Shown here piece by piece: positions 21,786 to 30,142 of a stretch of 57,780 bases of DNA. How positions within the stretch are numbered: the stretch's first letter is position 1; the number at the start of each line of letters is the position of its first letter. Source of the DNA: a virus; IMG/VR virus record IMGVR_UViG_3300032308_000478, positions 1-57,780 of that record, one strand, 5' to 3'. Made by a program: the position numbers and the translations under genes. The notes under the pieces are model-generated. The model ran no database searches, was not told where the DNA came from, and saw only the letters and a list, made by a program, of their open reading frames with translations.

Positions 21786-22275
21786 GGACCTGACGCGACC
21801 TCTTCATCATGCTGCTGAGCAGCATGCTATAGGCGGAGCTATGGCAACAGGTGATATCAGTGCTACTCAGTGGGCCGCTTGGTGTGCGGCGCTTTTACCT
21901 ATTCATGCTGTACTTGATCTGAAATTACCTGTATCTCTGCATCGCACATCTGAACTTATAGAGGATCTAAACGCCGGTCCTGTTGCCCCAATGAACACCA
22001 AGGCACTGTCTTTCTGCACTACACTAAACAAACAAGAAGCTATTCTTGGGGCTACCTACGTGTTTACCGGAGCGCATCTGATGGGCGGTGCAGTCATCGA
22101 ACGCCGCATCAACGGACGGCTACCCTGCGCTCATCTGAGGTGGGTAGACAGGCGTCAGGCTATTACAGACTGGTCCCCGTTACGCCTTCAGGCAGAACTA
22201 AAACAGGCCGCTGATAATGCTTTTGCTGTAGTTATCAGCATAATGGATGAAATTTCTGAGAAAGTGCGCGCATGA
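21766..22275 (+). CDS. Heme oxygenase-like protein (169 aa)
   Basis: The N-terminus, LKDLTRPLHHAAEQ, lines up with the proximal-helix signature of heme oxygenases (LKEATKEVHTQAE), placing H14 at the heme-ligand position. The second signature, ATYVFTGAHLMGGAVI, matches the distal-helix region of bacterial heme oxygenases (YVLEGSxLGG). Length (169) is close to the shorter bacterial enzymes. Heme oxygenases open heme to biliverdin, CO and iron. Phage copies are known in cyanophages for pigment metabolism. Here the gene sits between fibre genes, coupled on both sides, so a structural use of the fold is possible. Catalytic activity is not proven by sequence. Confidence 0.75.
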   Translation: MPEATLKDLTRPLHHAAEQHAIGGAMATGDISATQWAAWCAALLPIHAVLDLKLPVSLHRTSELIEDLNAGPVAPMNTKALSFCTTLNKQEAILGATYVFTGAHLMGGAVIERRINGRLPCAHLRWVDRRQAITDWSPLRLQAELKQAADNAFAVVISIMDEISEKVRA

Positions 22276-25196
22276 CCGTGATCGTACAGAATAACACGGC
22301 AGCTTTTCTATCGACTGCCGTATCTGCGTCTGACACAGGACTGGCAGTTCAAGTCGGTTCTGGCGCGTTGTTTCCAACGTTGCAAAGCGGGGACTACTTC
22401 TACGCTACGCTGTCGGCAACAAACGGCGAATACGAAATCGTAAAAGCTACAGCTAGAGCAGGTGATAACTTCACTGTTGTTCGTGCGCAAGAGGGTACTT
22501 CAGCCCGTTCATTTGTTGCCGGGTCACGTATAGAAATACGTGTTACTGCAAGATCTGTAATCGAACTTGTGGGACCCGGAGTTGTAGGACCCGCTGGACC
22601 CGCTGGACCCGCTGGACCTATTGGACCCGCTGGACCTTCCGGACCCGAAATCATAGCGAACATTACGGCGCTTCGAGCGTTAAATGCTTTGGGTTCTGTG
22701 CCTGCGCAAGTCCAACTAACCAACACCCATGTGGCGGGTGATGGTGGCGGGGCGTTTCGCTACGATGCCAGCGATACTACAACCGCAGACAACGCCGGGA
22801 CGGTGATCGTTGACGCTGCCGGTCGCCGCTGGAAGCGGCAGTACTCGGGGGCGATCAATGTGCGCTGGTTTGGCGCGACCGGTCTTGATGCGACTGCGGA
22901 CCAATCAACGGCAATTTTTGCAGCGGTTGCAGCGTGTGAAGCGGCAGGACGCGGCACGGTTTACTTTCCTGACGGAACATACAGGTTTAAAAACCTGCGG
23001 TCATTGGGACGTATTAATTTTGAAGGGCAAACAGCCGGAAACGTAGTTTGGGCGCTCCCCCTTAGCGCGGTAAACGGCGATTATCTCTATTATAATACCA
23101 ACATCTCTACTTACGCCGACTTTGATATCGAGATGAAAAACATCTTCATCGACGGCGAGTACCGGTTCAATGCAGCGGCGCAGGTCTGTTTTACCCCTCT
23201 ACTAAACTTTTCCAAAGTTACCCGTTTGAAGCTAGAAAAAGTCAGAGCTTACCGGTCGATCTACATTGCTATTGCCATGGCAGGCTGCAAAGACGTCATT
23301 GTTCGAGACTGCGCGGCAATAGCGTGTGGATTTCTTGGGGCAACGCTTTCGCCCGTCACTTTGTCGATTGCTTCGCCTTGCGTCGTCACTTCGGCGGGTC
23401 ATGGACTGACAGTTAACAGCGCGTTTCGTTTTTCGACAACCGGTGCGCTGCCGACAGGCGTTGACGCTTATACGTCTTACTACGTCAAAACAGCTACCAC
23501 GGACACATTTACTTTTTCGGCGACCGGGGGATACCTCCCAATTGGCGCAGCAGTTAATACGACAGGTTCGCAATCAGGGGTCCAAAGCATCACTACTCAT
23601 TCGAGTAATGGCGGGCCGTCTATCTGGGTCTCAAACAGCGGTGCCGATCAGTCTGAGCGCGTCCTAATTGACAACTACAACGCGCAAGATTGCAACTGGA
23701 CGGCTATACATACAAACGGGTACGACATCACAATCAACGGGGGGAACATTAAAAACTGTAAAGAAGCGGGGGTCTTTTCGCCCAACGCGGTTGGTACAGA
23801 CATTCTGACTAAAAGCTTGCTTATTAACGGCCTTACGATTGACGGCATCACCGAGAATGACATCTCCGGGTCAGGCTTAGAGATAGGCGGCGAAAACATT
23901 ACGGTCACTAACTGCAACATTACTAACACTGATCACAACAGTATGGCTTTTTTGGACGCGCAATATGTAGTGGTTGCAAATAACAATTTAAGCAACTTCT
24001 GCATCGACTCCCTACTATCATACCCACAAGCTTCAGGCGTTGCGATGCTTAGTACCGCAACGCCCCAGATTTGCGGAAGCGCCGTTATTTCCGGCAACTG
24101 CATAATGGACACGCAAGTAGTAAAAACCGGCTATGCAGCAGTTACGTTAGCGGCAATAGGAGGCGCAACAATATCAGACGTGCTTGTGACTGGAAACACA
24201 TTCGATGATATAACGTGGGTTTCGGGTTCCACATATATTCTTACGTCTGTTGGCGGCGACATTGTTTTTGCGGACAACCTAAACGCGGCAAACTATCCCT
24301 ACGCAACAGTGCCAGCAGGCGGGCGATTAACGCTTACAACTGCGGTTCCCGTGACAACAACGGACGTAACCGGGGCCACAACCATCTACTACACGCCGTA
24401 CATAAACAACATCATCCCAATCTATAACGGGCAGGGCTACGTCAACAGGACTTTTACAGAGCTTTCCAACATCACAACCAATAGCGCAACGGGCAAGGCT
24501 GGGCCTGCTACCGTCACGACTGCCAGCAATTACGATTTGTTTGTTTGGAACGATGCCGGAACGCTTCGGCTTACTCGCGGTCCGCTGTGGACTTCTAGCA
24601 CGGCGCGCGGGACGGGAGCAGGCACCACCGAGCTTGTATCTGTGCTAGGAACATATCTCAACGCTGTTGCAATATCGAATGGCCCCGCAGCGCAGCGCGG
24701 TACCTATGTTGGTACGGTTCGCTCAGATGGGTCAAGCCAAATAAATGATAGTCTTTTGCTGCGGCACGTATGGAACCAGTTTAACCGTACCTCGCGAAGA
24801 CTTAGCGTAACGGACGCCACGGCTACATGGACCTACTCAACAGCTGCGTACAGGCAAGCCAACGGCAGCACGGCCAATCAAGTGTCAATTGTTTGCGGAC
24901 AAAACGAAGACATTGTGTCGTTGAAGTGCGTGTCCCGCGTAGGTAATAGCACAGGTACCGAACGGGTTGTTCTTTCATCAATCGGCCTTGACACGACAAC
25001 AACGCCGGGAGCTGTACCGCTGACAGGGTTTGGCGTTTGTACCGCTGGTCTTACGCAAAATTTGCTGTCTAGCATCGATACTTATCCCGGTCTTGGATTT
25101 CACTATTTTGCGTGGTTGGAGCGCGGTGCAGGAACAGATACTCAGACATGGGAGTCAGGCGGGAGCAACGGCATTCGCGGGTTTTGTAATGCCTGA
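22272..25196 (+). CDS. Tailspike with collagen-like linker and pectate-lyase-type beta helix (974 aa)
   Basis: Domains in order: a virion-anchor domain of about 100 residues shared with the protein at 18139; a collagen-like linker of GPA/GPI/GPS triplets (about residues 102-120) encoded by tandem nine-base repeats; then a pectate-lyase-type segment (VRWFGATGLDATADQSTAIF, RGTVYFPDGTYRFKNL). A long right-handed beta helix with stacked VTNCNITN-type turns and a C-terminal beta domain follow. It is the most likely receptor-binding depolymerase of the phage. Its ATG overlaps the stop of the heme oxygenase-like gene. Confidence 0.88.
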   Translation: MTVIVQNNTAAFLSTAVSASDTGLAVQVGSGALFPTLQSGDYFYATLSATNGEYEIVKATARAGDNFTVVRAQEGTSARSFVAGSRIEIRVTARSVIELVGPGVVGPAGPAGPAGPIGPAGPSGPEIIANITALRALNALGSVPAQVQLTNTHVAGDGGGAFRYDASDTTTADNAGTVIVDAAGRRWKRQYSGAINVRWFGATGLDATADQSTAIFAAVAACEAAGRGTVYFPDGTYRFKNLRSLGRINFEGQTAGNVVWALPLSAVNGDYLYYNTNISTYADFDIEMKNIFIDGEYRFNAAAQVCFTPLLNFSKVTRLKLEKVRAYRSIYIAIAMAGCKDVIVRDCAAIACGFLGATLSPVTLSIASPCVVTSAGHGLTVNSAFRFSTTGALPTGVDAYTSYYVKTATTDTFTFSATGGYLPIGAAVNTTGSQSGVQSITTHSSNGGPSIWVSNSGADQSERVLIDNYNAQDCNWTAIHTNGYDITINGGNIKNCKEAGVFSPNAVGTDILTKSLLINGLTIDGITENDISGSGLEIGGENITVTNCNITNTDHNSMAFLDAQYVVVANNNLSNFCIDSLLSYPQASGVAMLSTATPQICGSAVISGNCIMDTQVVKTGYAAVTLAAIGGATISDVLVTGNTFDDITWVSGSTYILTSVGGDIVFADNLNAANYPYATVPAGGRLTLTTAVPVTTTDVTGATTIYYTPYINNIIPIYNGQGYVNRTFTELSNITTNSATGKAGPATVTTASNYDLFVWNDAGTLRLTRGPLWTSSTARGTGAGTTELVSVLGTYLNAVAISNGPAAQRGTYVGTVRSDGSSQINDSLLLRHVWNQFNRTSRRLSVTDATATWTYSTAAYRQANGSTANQVSIVCGQNEDIVSLKCVSRVGNSTGTERVVLSSIGLDTTTTPGAVPLTGFGVCTAGLTQNLLSSIDTYPGLGFHYFAWLERGAGTDTQTWESGGSNGIRGFCNA

Positions 25197-25266
25197 CGCA
25201 AGTAAATATACAAACTGACAACTTTTTGCAGCAACAAGACCAATATTCTGATAAAGGAATTTGTGT

Positions 25267-25506
25267 ATGCCACACGAACCAAACATGCTTGAGTGGCTCG
25301 ACTGGCTTGGTATCAGCGGCCTCGTGACAGCTATTGGCGCAGCTATCGGGTTTGGCAAACTGCACGGTAAGATAGCAAACCACGACGTTGAAATCGCCAA
25401 GCTTCAGCAAAACAGTGATACCTTGACCCGCCTTGATGAGCGGGTTATGCATATCAAAGCTGACCTTTCCGAGATAAAAGAACAGTTGAGAGTGTTCAGT
25501 AAATGA
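25267..25506 (+). CDS. Small membrane / coiled-coil protein (79 aa)
   Basis: The ATG at 25267 follows AAAGGAA. An N-terminal amphipathic part (MPHEPNMLEWLDWLG) leads into one membrane helix (ISGLVTAIGAAIGFG), then a coiled coil (HDVEIAKLQQNSDTLTRLDE). This resembles XhlA-like or spanin-like small membrane proteins, but it lies in the fibre cluster away from the lysis genes. Role uncertain: it could be a second holin-type protein or a tail-associated membrane protein. Confidence 0.6.
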   Translation: MPHEPNMLEWLDWLGISGLVTAIGAAIGFGKLHGKIANHDVEIAKLQQNSDTLTRLDERVMHIKADLSEIKEQLRVFSK

Positions 25507-26534
25507 CAACGAACCTAACTGGTCAGACTATCTCGTCCACATACGGCCAACTGCTTCATGTGGATGAAGGCCCAACGGCAACGGCTAAGAACGTATTCAG
25601 TGGCTCAGGTGTCGCTACGGCGCTCAAGCTCTCTACGGAACACGTAGAAGTCGATAACATCCGACTGGATGTCAACACTATCTCTACGCTGAATACGAAT
25701 GGCAACCTTGTCCTTGCGCCAAACGGGACAGGTTCTGTAGCTATCGCAAAGGCGGCGATCACTGGCGGAACTATCTCCGGCATCACGGATCTTGCTCTTG
25801 CCGATGGCGGCACCGGAGCGTCTGATGCGTCGGGTGCGCGTACCAACCTTGGTCTTGGGACTATCGCAACCCAGAACTCAAACAACGTAGCGATTACTGG
25901 TGGTTCCGTATCGGGGGTGACGTTTGCCGGGACGTTCTCCGGCATTACGGCTATTACGTCTGATTCATTTTTTACTTCTGCTGTTGCGGCAGGGTTGACG
26001 CTTACCGCTAACGATCTTCTCGCGGATGGTACGGATACCAACATCGATATCGATCTGATCCCCAAGGGGACAGGTGAGGTAAACATATCTAAAGTAGATA
26101 TCGATGCCGGAACCATTGACGGCACGACGATTGGGTCGTCTTCTGTATCAACTATAAAAGGTTCGACGGTACTCGCCACTCAGGAGGTAGGTTATACTAC
26201 CGGCGCAGGCGGAACTGTTACGCAGCTTACGAGCCGCACAACTGGGGTCACACTAAACCAACCTTGCGGGGCAATTACACTGGTCGCCTCTGGTATATCG
26301 GTCCATGACGCCGACGAGTTTACACTGACTAACAGCACCATTGGCGCTAATGACGTGGTTGTTGTGTGTATAAAATCAGGGGCTGGGGGAGCAACACGTA
26401 AGTACTATCATACGCAGGTTGTCGCCGTATCTGCCGGATCGTGTGTTATATCTGTAGGAAACATTGACAATAACTCTATTGGCTCTGAAACTCCGGTACT
26501 TTCGTTTGTAGTCATTAAAGGAGTAGTCGCGTAA
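25503..26534 (+). CDS. Tail fibre protein with repeat stalk (343 aa)
   Basis: The N-terminal and middle parts contain classic fibre repeats: LALADGGTGASDASGARTNL, ITGGTISGITD, ITGGSVSGVTFAG and IDLIPKGTGEVNISKVD. The C-terminal part (LTSRTTGVTLNQPCGAITLV to VLSFVVIKGVVA) is a common phage fibre end domain. It is one of at least six fibre or adhesin genes in this genome. Coupled at both ends by short overlaps. Confidence 0.82.
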   Translation: MTTNLTGQTISSTYGQLLHVDEGPTATAKNVFSGSGVATALKLSTEHVEVDNIRLDVNTISTLNTNGNLVLAPNGTGSVAIAKAAITGGTISGITDLALADGGTGASDASGARTNLGLGTIATQNSNNVAITGGSVSGVTFAGTFSGITAITSDSFFTSAVAAGLTLTANDLLADGTDTNIDIDLIPKGTGEVNISKVDIDAGTIDGTTIGSSSVSTIKGSTVLATQEVGYTTGAGGTVTQLTSRTTGVTLNQPCGAITLVASGISVHDADEFTLTNSTIGANDVVVVCIKSGAGGATRKYYHTQVVAVSAGSCVISVGNIDNNSIGSETPVLSFVVIKGVVA

Positions 26535-26788
26535 TGGCCAAGACACCTGCATGGCAGCGCAAAGAAGGTAAAGACCCTGACGGCGGGCTGAACGCCAAGG
26601 GTCGAGCCAGCTACAACCGCGCCAATCCGGGCAAGCCGGGCCTTAAGGCTCCGCAGCCTGAGGGCGGGCCGCGCCGTGATGCCTTCTGCGCCCGAATGAA
26701 GGGTATGAAGAAGAAGCTCACATCGGCTGAAACCGCGAACGATCCAAACTCCCGTATCAACAAAAGCTTGCGCGCGTGGAAGTGCTGA
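26534..26788 (+). CDS. Conserved small basic phage protein (84 aa)
   Basis: Starts MAKTPAWQRKEGKDPDGGLN and ends INKSLRAWKC. Short proteins with the GGLNAKGRASYNR and KSLRAWKC segments are common in marine and freshwater phages next to virion genes; their function is unknown. Highly basic, glycine- and proline-rich, probably disordered until bound, so a virion-interior DNA-binding role is possible. TAATG overlap with the upstream gene. Confidence 0.72.
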   Translation: MAKTPAWQRKEGKDPDGGLNAKGRASYNRANPGKPGLKAPQPEGGPRRDAFCARMKGMKKKLTSAETANDPNSRINKSLRAWKC

Positions 26789-26964
26789 TGAGTAAGTCTA
26801 CACCGGACAATGCAAGGCTCTGGAGCAGCGTAATCGCCCAAGCCAAGAAGAAGTTCGACGTCTACCCATCTGCATATGCCAATGCATGGGCGGCTAAGGA
26901 ATACAAGAGCCGGGGTGGTACGTGGTCTGGCGCAGATAACAGGGTGAGCAAACGTGGCAAGTAA
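26788..26964 (+). CDS. Small basic phage protein (58 aa, DUF5872-like)
   Basis: Starts at the ATG at 26788 overlapping the upstream stop (TGATG), with GGAAG upstream. MSKSTPDNARLWSSVIAQAK leads to KFDVYPSAYANAWAAKEYKS and an RGGTWSG end. The YPSAYANAWAAKEYK pattern recurs in small proteins of many phages and is often grouped as DUF5872-like. Function unknown. Part of a run of five small, basic genes. Confidence 0.7.
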   Translation: MSKSTPDNARLWSSVIAQAKKKFDVYPSAYANAWAAKEYKSRGGTWSGADNRVSKRGK

Positions 26965-27187
26965 GGGCGGTCTCGGCAAGTGGTTTGGCGAAGAATGGGT
27001 TGACGTAAAAACAGGCAAAGCCTGTGGCCGCTCTGGGTCCGAGAAGTCTACGCGCGCATACCCCGCTTGCCGACCCAAGGCCGCTGCTGCTAGGATGTCT
27101 ACATCAGAGAAACAAACGATGGCAGGCAAGAAGACAAGTTCCACGCGACAGTCGTGGCCGGTATCCCCTAGCGGGAAAAGGAAATAG
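26954..27187 (+). CDS. Small basic phage protein (77 aa, DUF5872-like)
   Basis: GTG start (MASKGGLGKWFGEEWVDVKT) with AGGGTGAG upstream, overlapping the previous gene by 11 bases. It has the well-conserved KWFGEEWVDVKTGKACGRSG segment, with CRP further on. This is widely found as a short phage protein or as a domain in longer ones. It carries two cysteines and a basic tail (SWPVSPSGKRK). Function unknown; possible DNA-condensing or virion-interior protein. Confidence 0.72.
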   Translation: MASKGGLGKWFGEEWVDVKTGKACGRSGSEKSTRAYPACRPKAAAARMSTSEKQTMAGKKTSSTRQSWPVSPSGKRK

Positions 27188-27188
27188 C

Positions 27189-27359
27189 ATGGACGCCCGT
27201 CAGAAAAAAGTAGCCAAGGTTATGCGGGAGTTCAAATCTGGAACTCTGCATGGCGGCATTGACCCCAAGGGTCCGAAGAAAGCTCCTGTGGTGAAAGACA
27301 GGAAGCAGGCGATTGCAATCGCGCTTAGCAAAGCCGGAATGTCCAAGGGGGGAAAATGA
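27189..27359 (+). CDS. Small basic phage protein (56 aa, DUF6496-like)
   Basis: The true start is the ATG at 27189 after AAGGAAA; the upstream extension overlaps the previous gene in another frame. MDARQKKVAKVMREFKSGTL is followed by GPKVK-like and KQAIAIALSKAGMSK segments, matching the DUF6496 pattern. It probably binds DNA or protein in the virion; function unknown. Confidence 0.75.
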   Translation: MDARQKKVAKVMREFKSGTLHGGIDPKGPKKAPVVKDRKQAIAIALSKAGMSKGGK

Positions 27360-27610
27360 CCCGATATCTTAAAAGTCGCAAGGACGGGTGGATCTTTGAG
27401 TGGGACGAGATCCTTGCCAAGAACCCGCTGTGCTACGAAGTGACGGAAGAGCAAGCCTACCCAGAACGGTTTATCCCGCAAGCAATTCTGCAGGTTGCTA
27501 CGACCAAACGTAGGGGTAGGAAGGCTATCGATATCTCTGTGCCGGATGAAGAGACGCCTCCGACGTCTCCTGAACTCGCAGCTGATGCGGCACGAGGATG
27601 GCCTAAGTGA
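27356..27610 (+). CDS. Hypothetical protein (84 aa)
   Basis: Begins MTRYLKSRKDGWIFEWDEIL, with a basic centre (TTKRRGRKAID) and an acidic, proline-rich tail. Its ATG overlaps the upstream stop and its stop overlaps the GTG start of the next gene, so it is tightly coupled to the head-tail adaptor gene. Small proteins with this opening are often found here in related phages. Function unknown. Confidence 0.68.
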   Translation: MTRYLKSRKDGWIFEWDEILAKNPLCYEVTEEQAYPERFIPQAILQVATTKRRGRKAIDISVPDEETPPTSPELAADAARGWPK

Positions 27611-28245
27611 CACCAGCGGGAGTCATAGCAGAGGTAAGGAACCTCATATCGGATACACGTGTACCGTATCGCTACAGCGATACGACTCTGCTCGGCTTCG
27701 TAAACCAGACCATCAAACGTATCGTGGCGTACCGGCCAGATGTGTTCTCTTATATAGGCAATTTCACCACTACGGCTGATAGCATTATCCAGACGCTTCC
27801 GGGAGATGCCGTGCGGTTGGTAGAAGTTTTCCAAGTCATCAACGGCAATGCTGTAACCGAGGTTAATCGGGAGACGCTTGACCAGATGTACCCCGCGTGG
27901 GTAGCAGAAACAGCTGCGGCACCGGTCAATTTCATGCGCCACCAGAGAAGCCCGACACGGTTCTTCCTTTACCCCAAACCCGCCGCTGGTACCCAGCTTC
28001 TTGTAGAATACATACAAGCTCCACCCGACTATCTACTTAGCCAGACTATATCCCTACTTCCAACCTCGTTCTTCCCCATACTCGTGGACGGCACAGTATT
28101 CTTGGCAGAGTCAATCGACAACGAGCATGTCGTTGCGGAACGGGCCAAGCTGTTCTACGAAACGTTTATTGCCGGTATTAACGCATCTTTGGCTACCAGA
28201 GTTATACCTGATGTAGAGAGTGCCGCCGTTCAGATGCCGGGATAA
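27607..28245 (+). CDS. Head-tail adaptor protein (212 aa)
   Basis: GTG start in a GTGA overlap. A helical N-terminal part (VIAEVRNLISDTRVPYRYSD, then LLGFVNQTIKRIV) resembles portal-binding adaptor proteins such as P22 gp4-like and lambda gpW/gp6-like helical adaptors. The middle is beta-rich (SIIQTLPGDAVRLVEVFQVI) and the end helical again. Such proteins extend the portal channel and form the platform for the tail tube. Assignment is by sequence character and by place before the 257-residue tail gene. Confidence 0.72.
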   Translation: MTPAGVIAEVRNLISDTRVPYRYSDTTLLGFVNQTIKRIVAYRPDVFSYIGNFTTTADSIIQTLPGDAVRLVEVFQVINGNAVTEVNRETLDQMYPAWVAETAAAPVNFMRHQRSPTRFFLYPKPAAGTQLLVEYIQAPPDYLLSQTISLLPTSFFPILVDGTVFLAESIDNEHVVAERAKLFYETFIAGINASLATRVIPDVESAAVQMPG

Positions 28246-28248
28246 ATC

Positions 28249-29022
28249 ATGGCTGACCGTCTTTTTTCCACACTTGTCCCCAGACTGAACCCAAGCGTAC
28301 CGGGGTGCCCCCAGCGTACCCTGCAGGATGCTGTCAGGGACTCAGCTATACGCACCTGCGAGCGCACACTAGCGTGGAGATACCTGCACCCAAACTTCAA
28401 CTTGCTACCCGGAGTACATGAGTACGCTTACAACAAGCCGATTAACGCCGATGTGCATGCGGTGTTTGAAGCGGTTATGAATGATGAGCCGCTGGAGCGA
28501 CTGCCGCTCGAAGAAGCTATCGCGAGATACCCTCAGTGGGCGGATCTGTATAGCGGCCAAGACCCTTCAGTTGTGTGGAGTCTAACTACAAGTAATACGT
28601 TTAACAGTAATCAGTACAACACTAGCTTGTTCAATAACAACTCAACGTATGCACTACCAGAGTCCATCGTTGCGGACGGCGGCGAACCACGGCTCATAAC
28701 GCAGATCACGCCGGACAAATACATAGTCCTACCCCTACCAGACGACAACAAGACATACACGATGCGTATGTTCATGGCGCTTAAGCCTAAGCGTTCTGCT
28801 GTTGGTATGGATGAAGTAGCTTTCAACGATCTTGAAGACGCTATTATGCACGGTGCCTTGCAGGACCTTCTTGTTCTCCCAAACGTCCCTTGGACGGATA
28901 GGGACTTGGCATCGTTCCACGCAAAACAGTACATATTTTTTACAACTGAACGCAGGGCGCGGGCTAACCTAGGCAATGCACGCGGATCTTTTCGCGCCAG
29001 AATGCAACCTTTTGGGAATTGA
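28249..29022 (+). CDS. Tail tubular protein A-like / head-tail connector (257 aa)
   Basis: Begins MADRLFSTLVPRLNPSVPGC, with a helical opening (TLQDAVRDSAIRTCERTLAW) and a central beta domain (PDKYIVLPLPDDNKTYTMRM, LKPKRSAVGMDEVAFNDL). A C-terminal helical part contains HGALQDLLVLPNVPW. This is the plan of T7 gp11-like gatekeeper proteins that join the portal to the nozzle. Together with the adaptor before it and the nozzle at 30684 it would build the short tail. Confidence 0.75.
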   Translation: MADRLFSTLVPRLNPSVPGCPQRTLQDAVRDSAIRTCERTLAWRYLHPNFNLLPGVHEYAYNKPINADVHAVFEAVMNDEPLERLPLEEAIARYPQWADLYSGQDPSVVWSLTTSNTFNSNQYNTSLFNNNSTYALPESIVADGGEPRLITQITPDKYIVLPLPDDNKTYTMRMFMALKPKRSAVGMDEVAFNDLEDAIMHGALQDLLVLPNVPWTDRDLASFHAKQYIFFTTERRARANLGNARGSFRARMQPFGN

Positions 29023-29025
29023 CAT

Positions 29026-29523
29026 ATGACTTTTACGGTAGTCGTATTATGCACTATTGTTGGAGCGGTGTTAAACCGCTTCTCTGGCTTTACGAACATC
29101 GACTGGCTCCCCGGAAGGAACGTGTACTACGCGCTTCTTGCCGTACTCGGTCTTTCTTGGACATTCTTCGGACCGTTCTGGGCGTTCCTGATTACGCTAT
29201 CTGCAGGATTATACAGGGTACCCGGATGGTATAAGTCCTTGGATATGGGAGTTAACGAAGGGAACCTTGTTACTGACGCGACAATCATGTTTGCGCGCGG
29301 GTTGTTCTTCGCCCCGTTATTTGTATACGCCTTCTTTTTTAATGGTGTGCAGTACGCTCTGGCATACCTCGTATTTGCATCTGTAGCCGCCACGCTTGCA
29401 TATATTGCAGGAAATTATCTTCTGCGGAACAAGGTAAAAGACCCTTTCATCTACATCGAAGCACTGGCGGGCGCTGCCTTTGGCGCGGCGGTGGGCGGGG
29501 TCATGATGGCAGTAACTGGATAG
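29026..29523 (+). CDS. Multi-pass membrane protein (165 aa)
   Basis: Five or so hydrophobic helices (TVVVLCTIVGAVL, YALLAVLGLSWTFFGPFWAF, GLFFAPLFVYAFFF, YLVFASVAATLAYIAG, GAAFGAAVGGVMMAV) joined by short loops. Located just before the endolysin gene. Membrane proteins at this place recur in related environmental phages without known function. It could be a holin-like or superinfection-related protein, but the smaller protein at 29924 fits a holin better. Confidence 0.65.
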   Translation: MTFTVVVLCTIVGAVLNRFSGFTNIDWLPGRNVYYALLAVLGLSWTFFGPFWAFLITLSAGLYRVPGWYKSLDMGVNEGNLVTDATIMFARGLFFAPLFVYAFFFNGVQYALAYLVFASVAATLAYIAGNYLLRNKVKDPFIYIEALAGAAFGAAVGGVMMAVTG

Positions 29524-29530
29524 GTAACAT

Positions 29531-29914
29531 ATGACTTTTATGTTCAGCGCAAAAAGCATACACAAGCTCGCGGGGGTGCATCCCGCTCTTTACTCTGTCA
29601 TGCAGCGCGCCATCACCATGACGCCGGTAGACTTCATGATCACAGAGGGGCTACGCACCAAGGAGAGACAAGAGCAGTTGGTCAAAGCTGGCGCATCCAA
29701 GACCATGAATTCCCGCCACCTGACCGGGCACGCGGTGGACATTGCCCCTATTGTTGCAGGGGAAGTTCGTTGGGACTGGGAGTTGTTCAGGAAGATAGCT
29801 CCTGTTATAAAGGAGGCGGCTACAGGGCTGTCTATCCCTATTGTATGGGGCGGTGACTGGCGGACTTTCAAAGACGGTCCGCATTTTGAACTAGATCGTA
29901 AACGATATCCGTAG
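29531..29914 (+). CDS. Endolysin, M15-type L-Ala-D-Glu / VanY-like peptidase
   Basis: 127 residues. It has the M15 signature SRHLTGHAVDI (SxHxxGxAxD, zinc ligands His and Asp) and the distal GPHFEL with the third zinc-binding His. ITEGLRTKERQEQLVKAG precedes the motif, as in phage L-alanyl-D-glutamate peptidases. It cuts the peptide stem of peptidoglycan at the end of infection. There is no signal peptide, so release depends on the holin. Directly followed by holin and spanin genes. Confidence 0.92.
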   Translation: MTFMFSAKSIHKLAGVHPALYSVMQRAITMTPVDFMITEGLRTKERQEQLVKAGASKTMNSRHLTGHAVDIAPIVAGEVRWDWELFRKIAPVIKEAATGLSIPIVWGGDWRTFKDGPHFELDRKRYP

Positions 29915-29923
29915 GAGGATAAT

Positions 29924-30142
29924 ATGAGCGAAGCTGTTTCCAAGTACGTCAAGCCGAAGTCCCTCACGTGGTGGGCATCGGTTATCCCGCTGGTCGCCGG
30001 TCTTGTTCTTGCCGTCGCTTCTGCGGTCCCCGGTCTCGAAAGCGTTGGCGCTTTCATCAATGGGTTCTTCCCTGAGATGGGTGCCGTGGCCCTGATCAAT
30101 CTTGGACTGGTTGGCATTGGTCTTCGCGGGGCGGTCAAATGA
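29924..30142 (+). CDS. Holin-like protein (72 aa)
   Basis: AGGAGGA precedes the ATG at 29924. Two hydrophobic helices (WWASVIPLVAGLVLAVASAV; MGAVALINLGLVGIGL) are separated by a short polar turn, and the N-terminal tail is basic (KYVKPKSLT). Size, topology and place between endolysin and spanin genes fit a holin that opens the inner membrane at lysis time. Assigned by context, not family. Confidence 0.75.
   Translation: MSEAVSKYVKPKSLTWWASVIPLVAGLVLAVASAVPGLESVGAFINGFFPEMGAVALINLGLVGIGLRGAVK

Noticed and set aside
452-22275. A joint tetrapyrrole pathway linking the MoxR/VWA pair (CobS/CobT-like) with the heme oxygenase-like protein
   Set aside because: MoxR/VWA pairs have many targets, the genes are in separate transcription units, and no chelatase large subunit is encoded.
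26781-26800. CTGATGA at the junction of two small genes
   Set aside because: No hairpin precedes it and no GAAA follows a second stem; it arises from a stop-start overlap.
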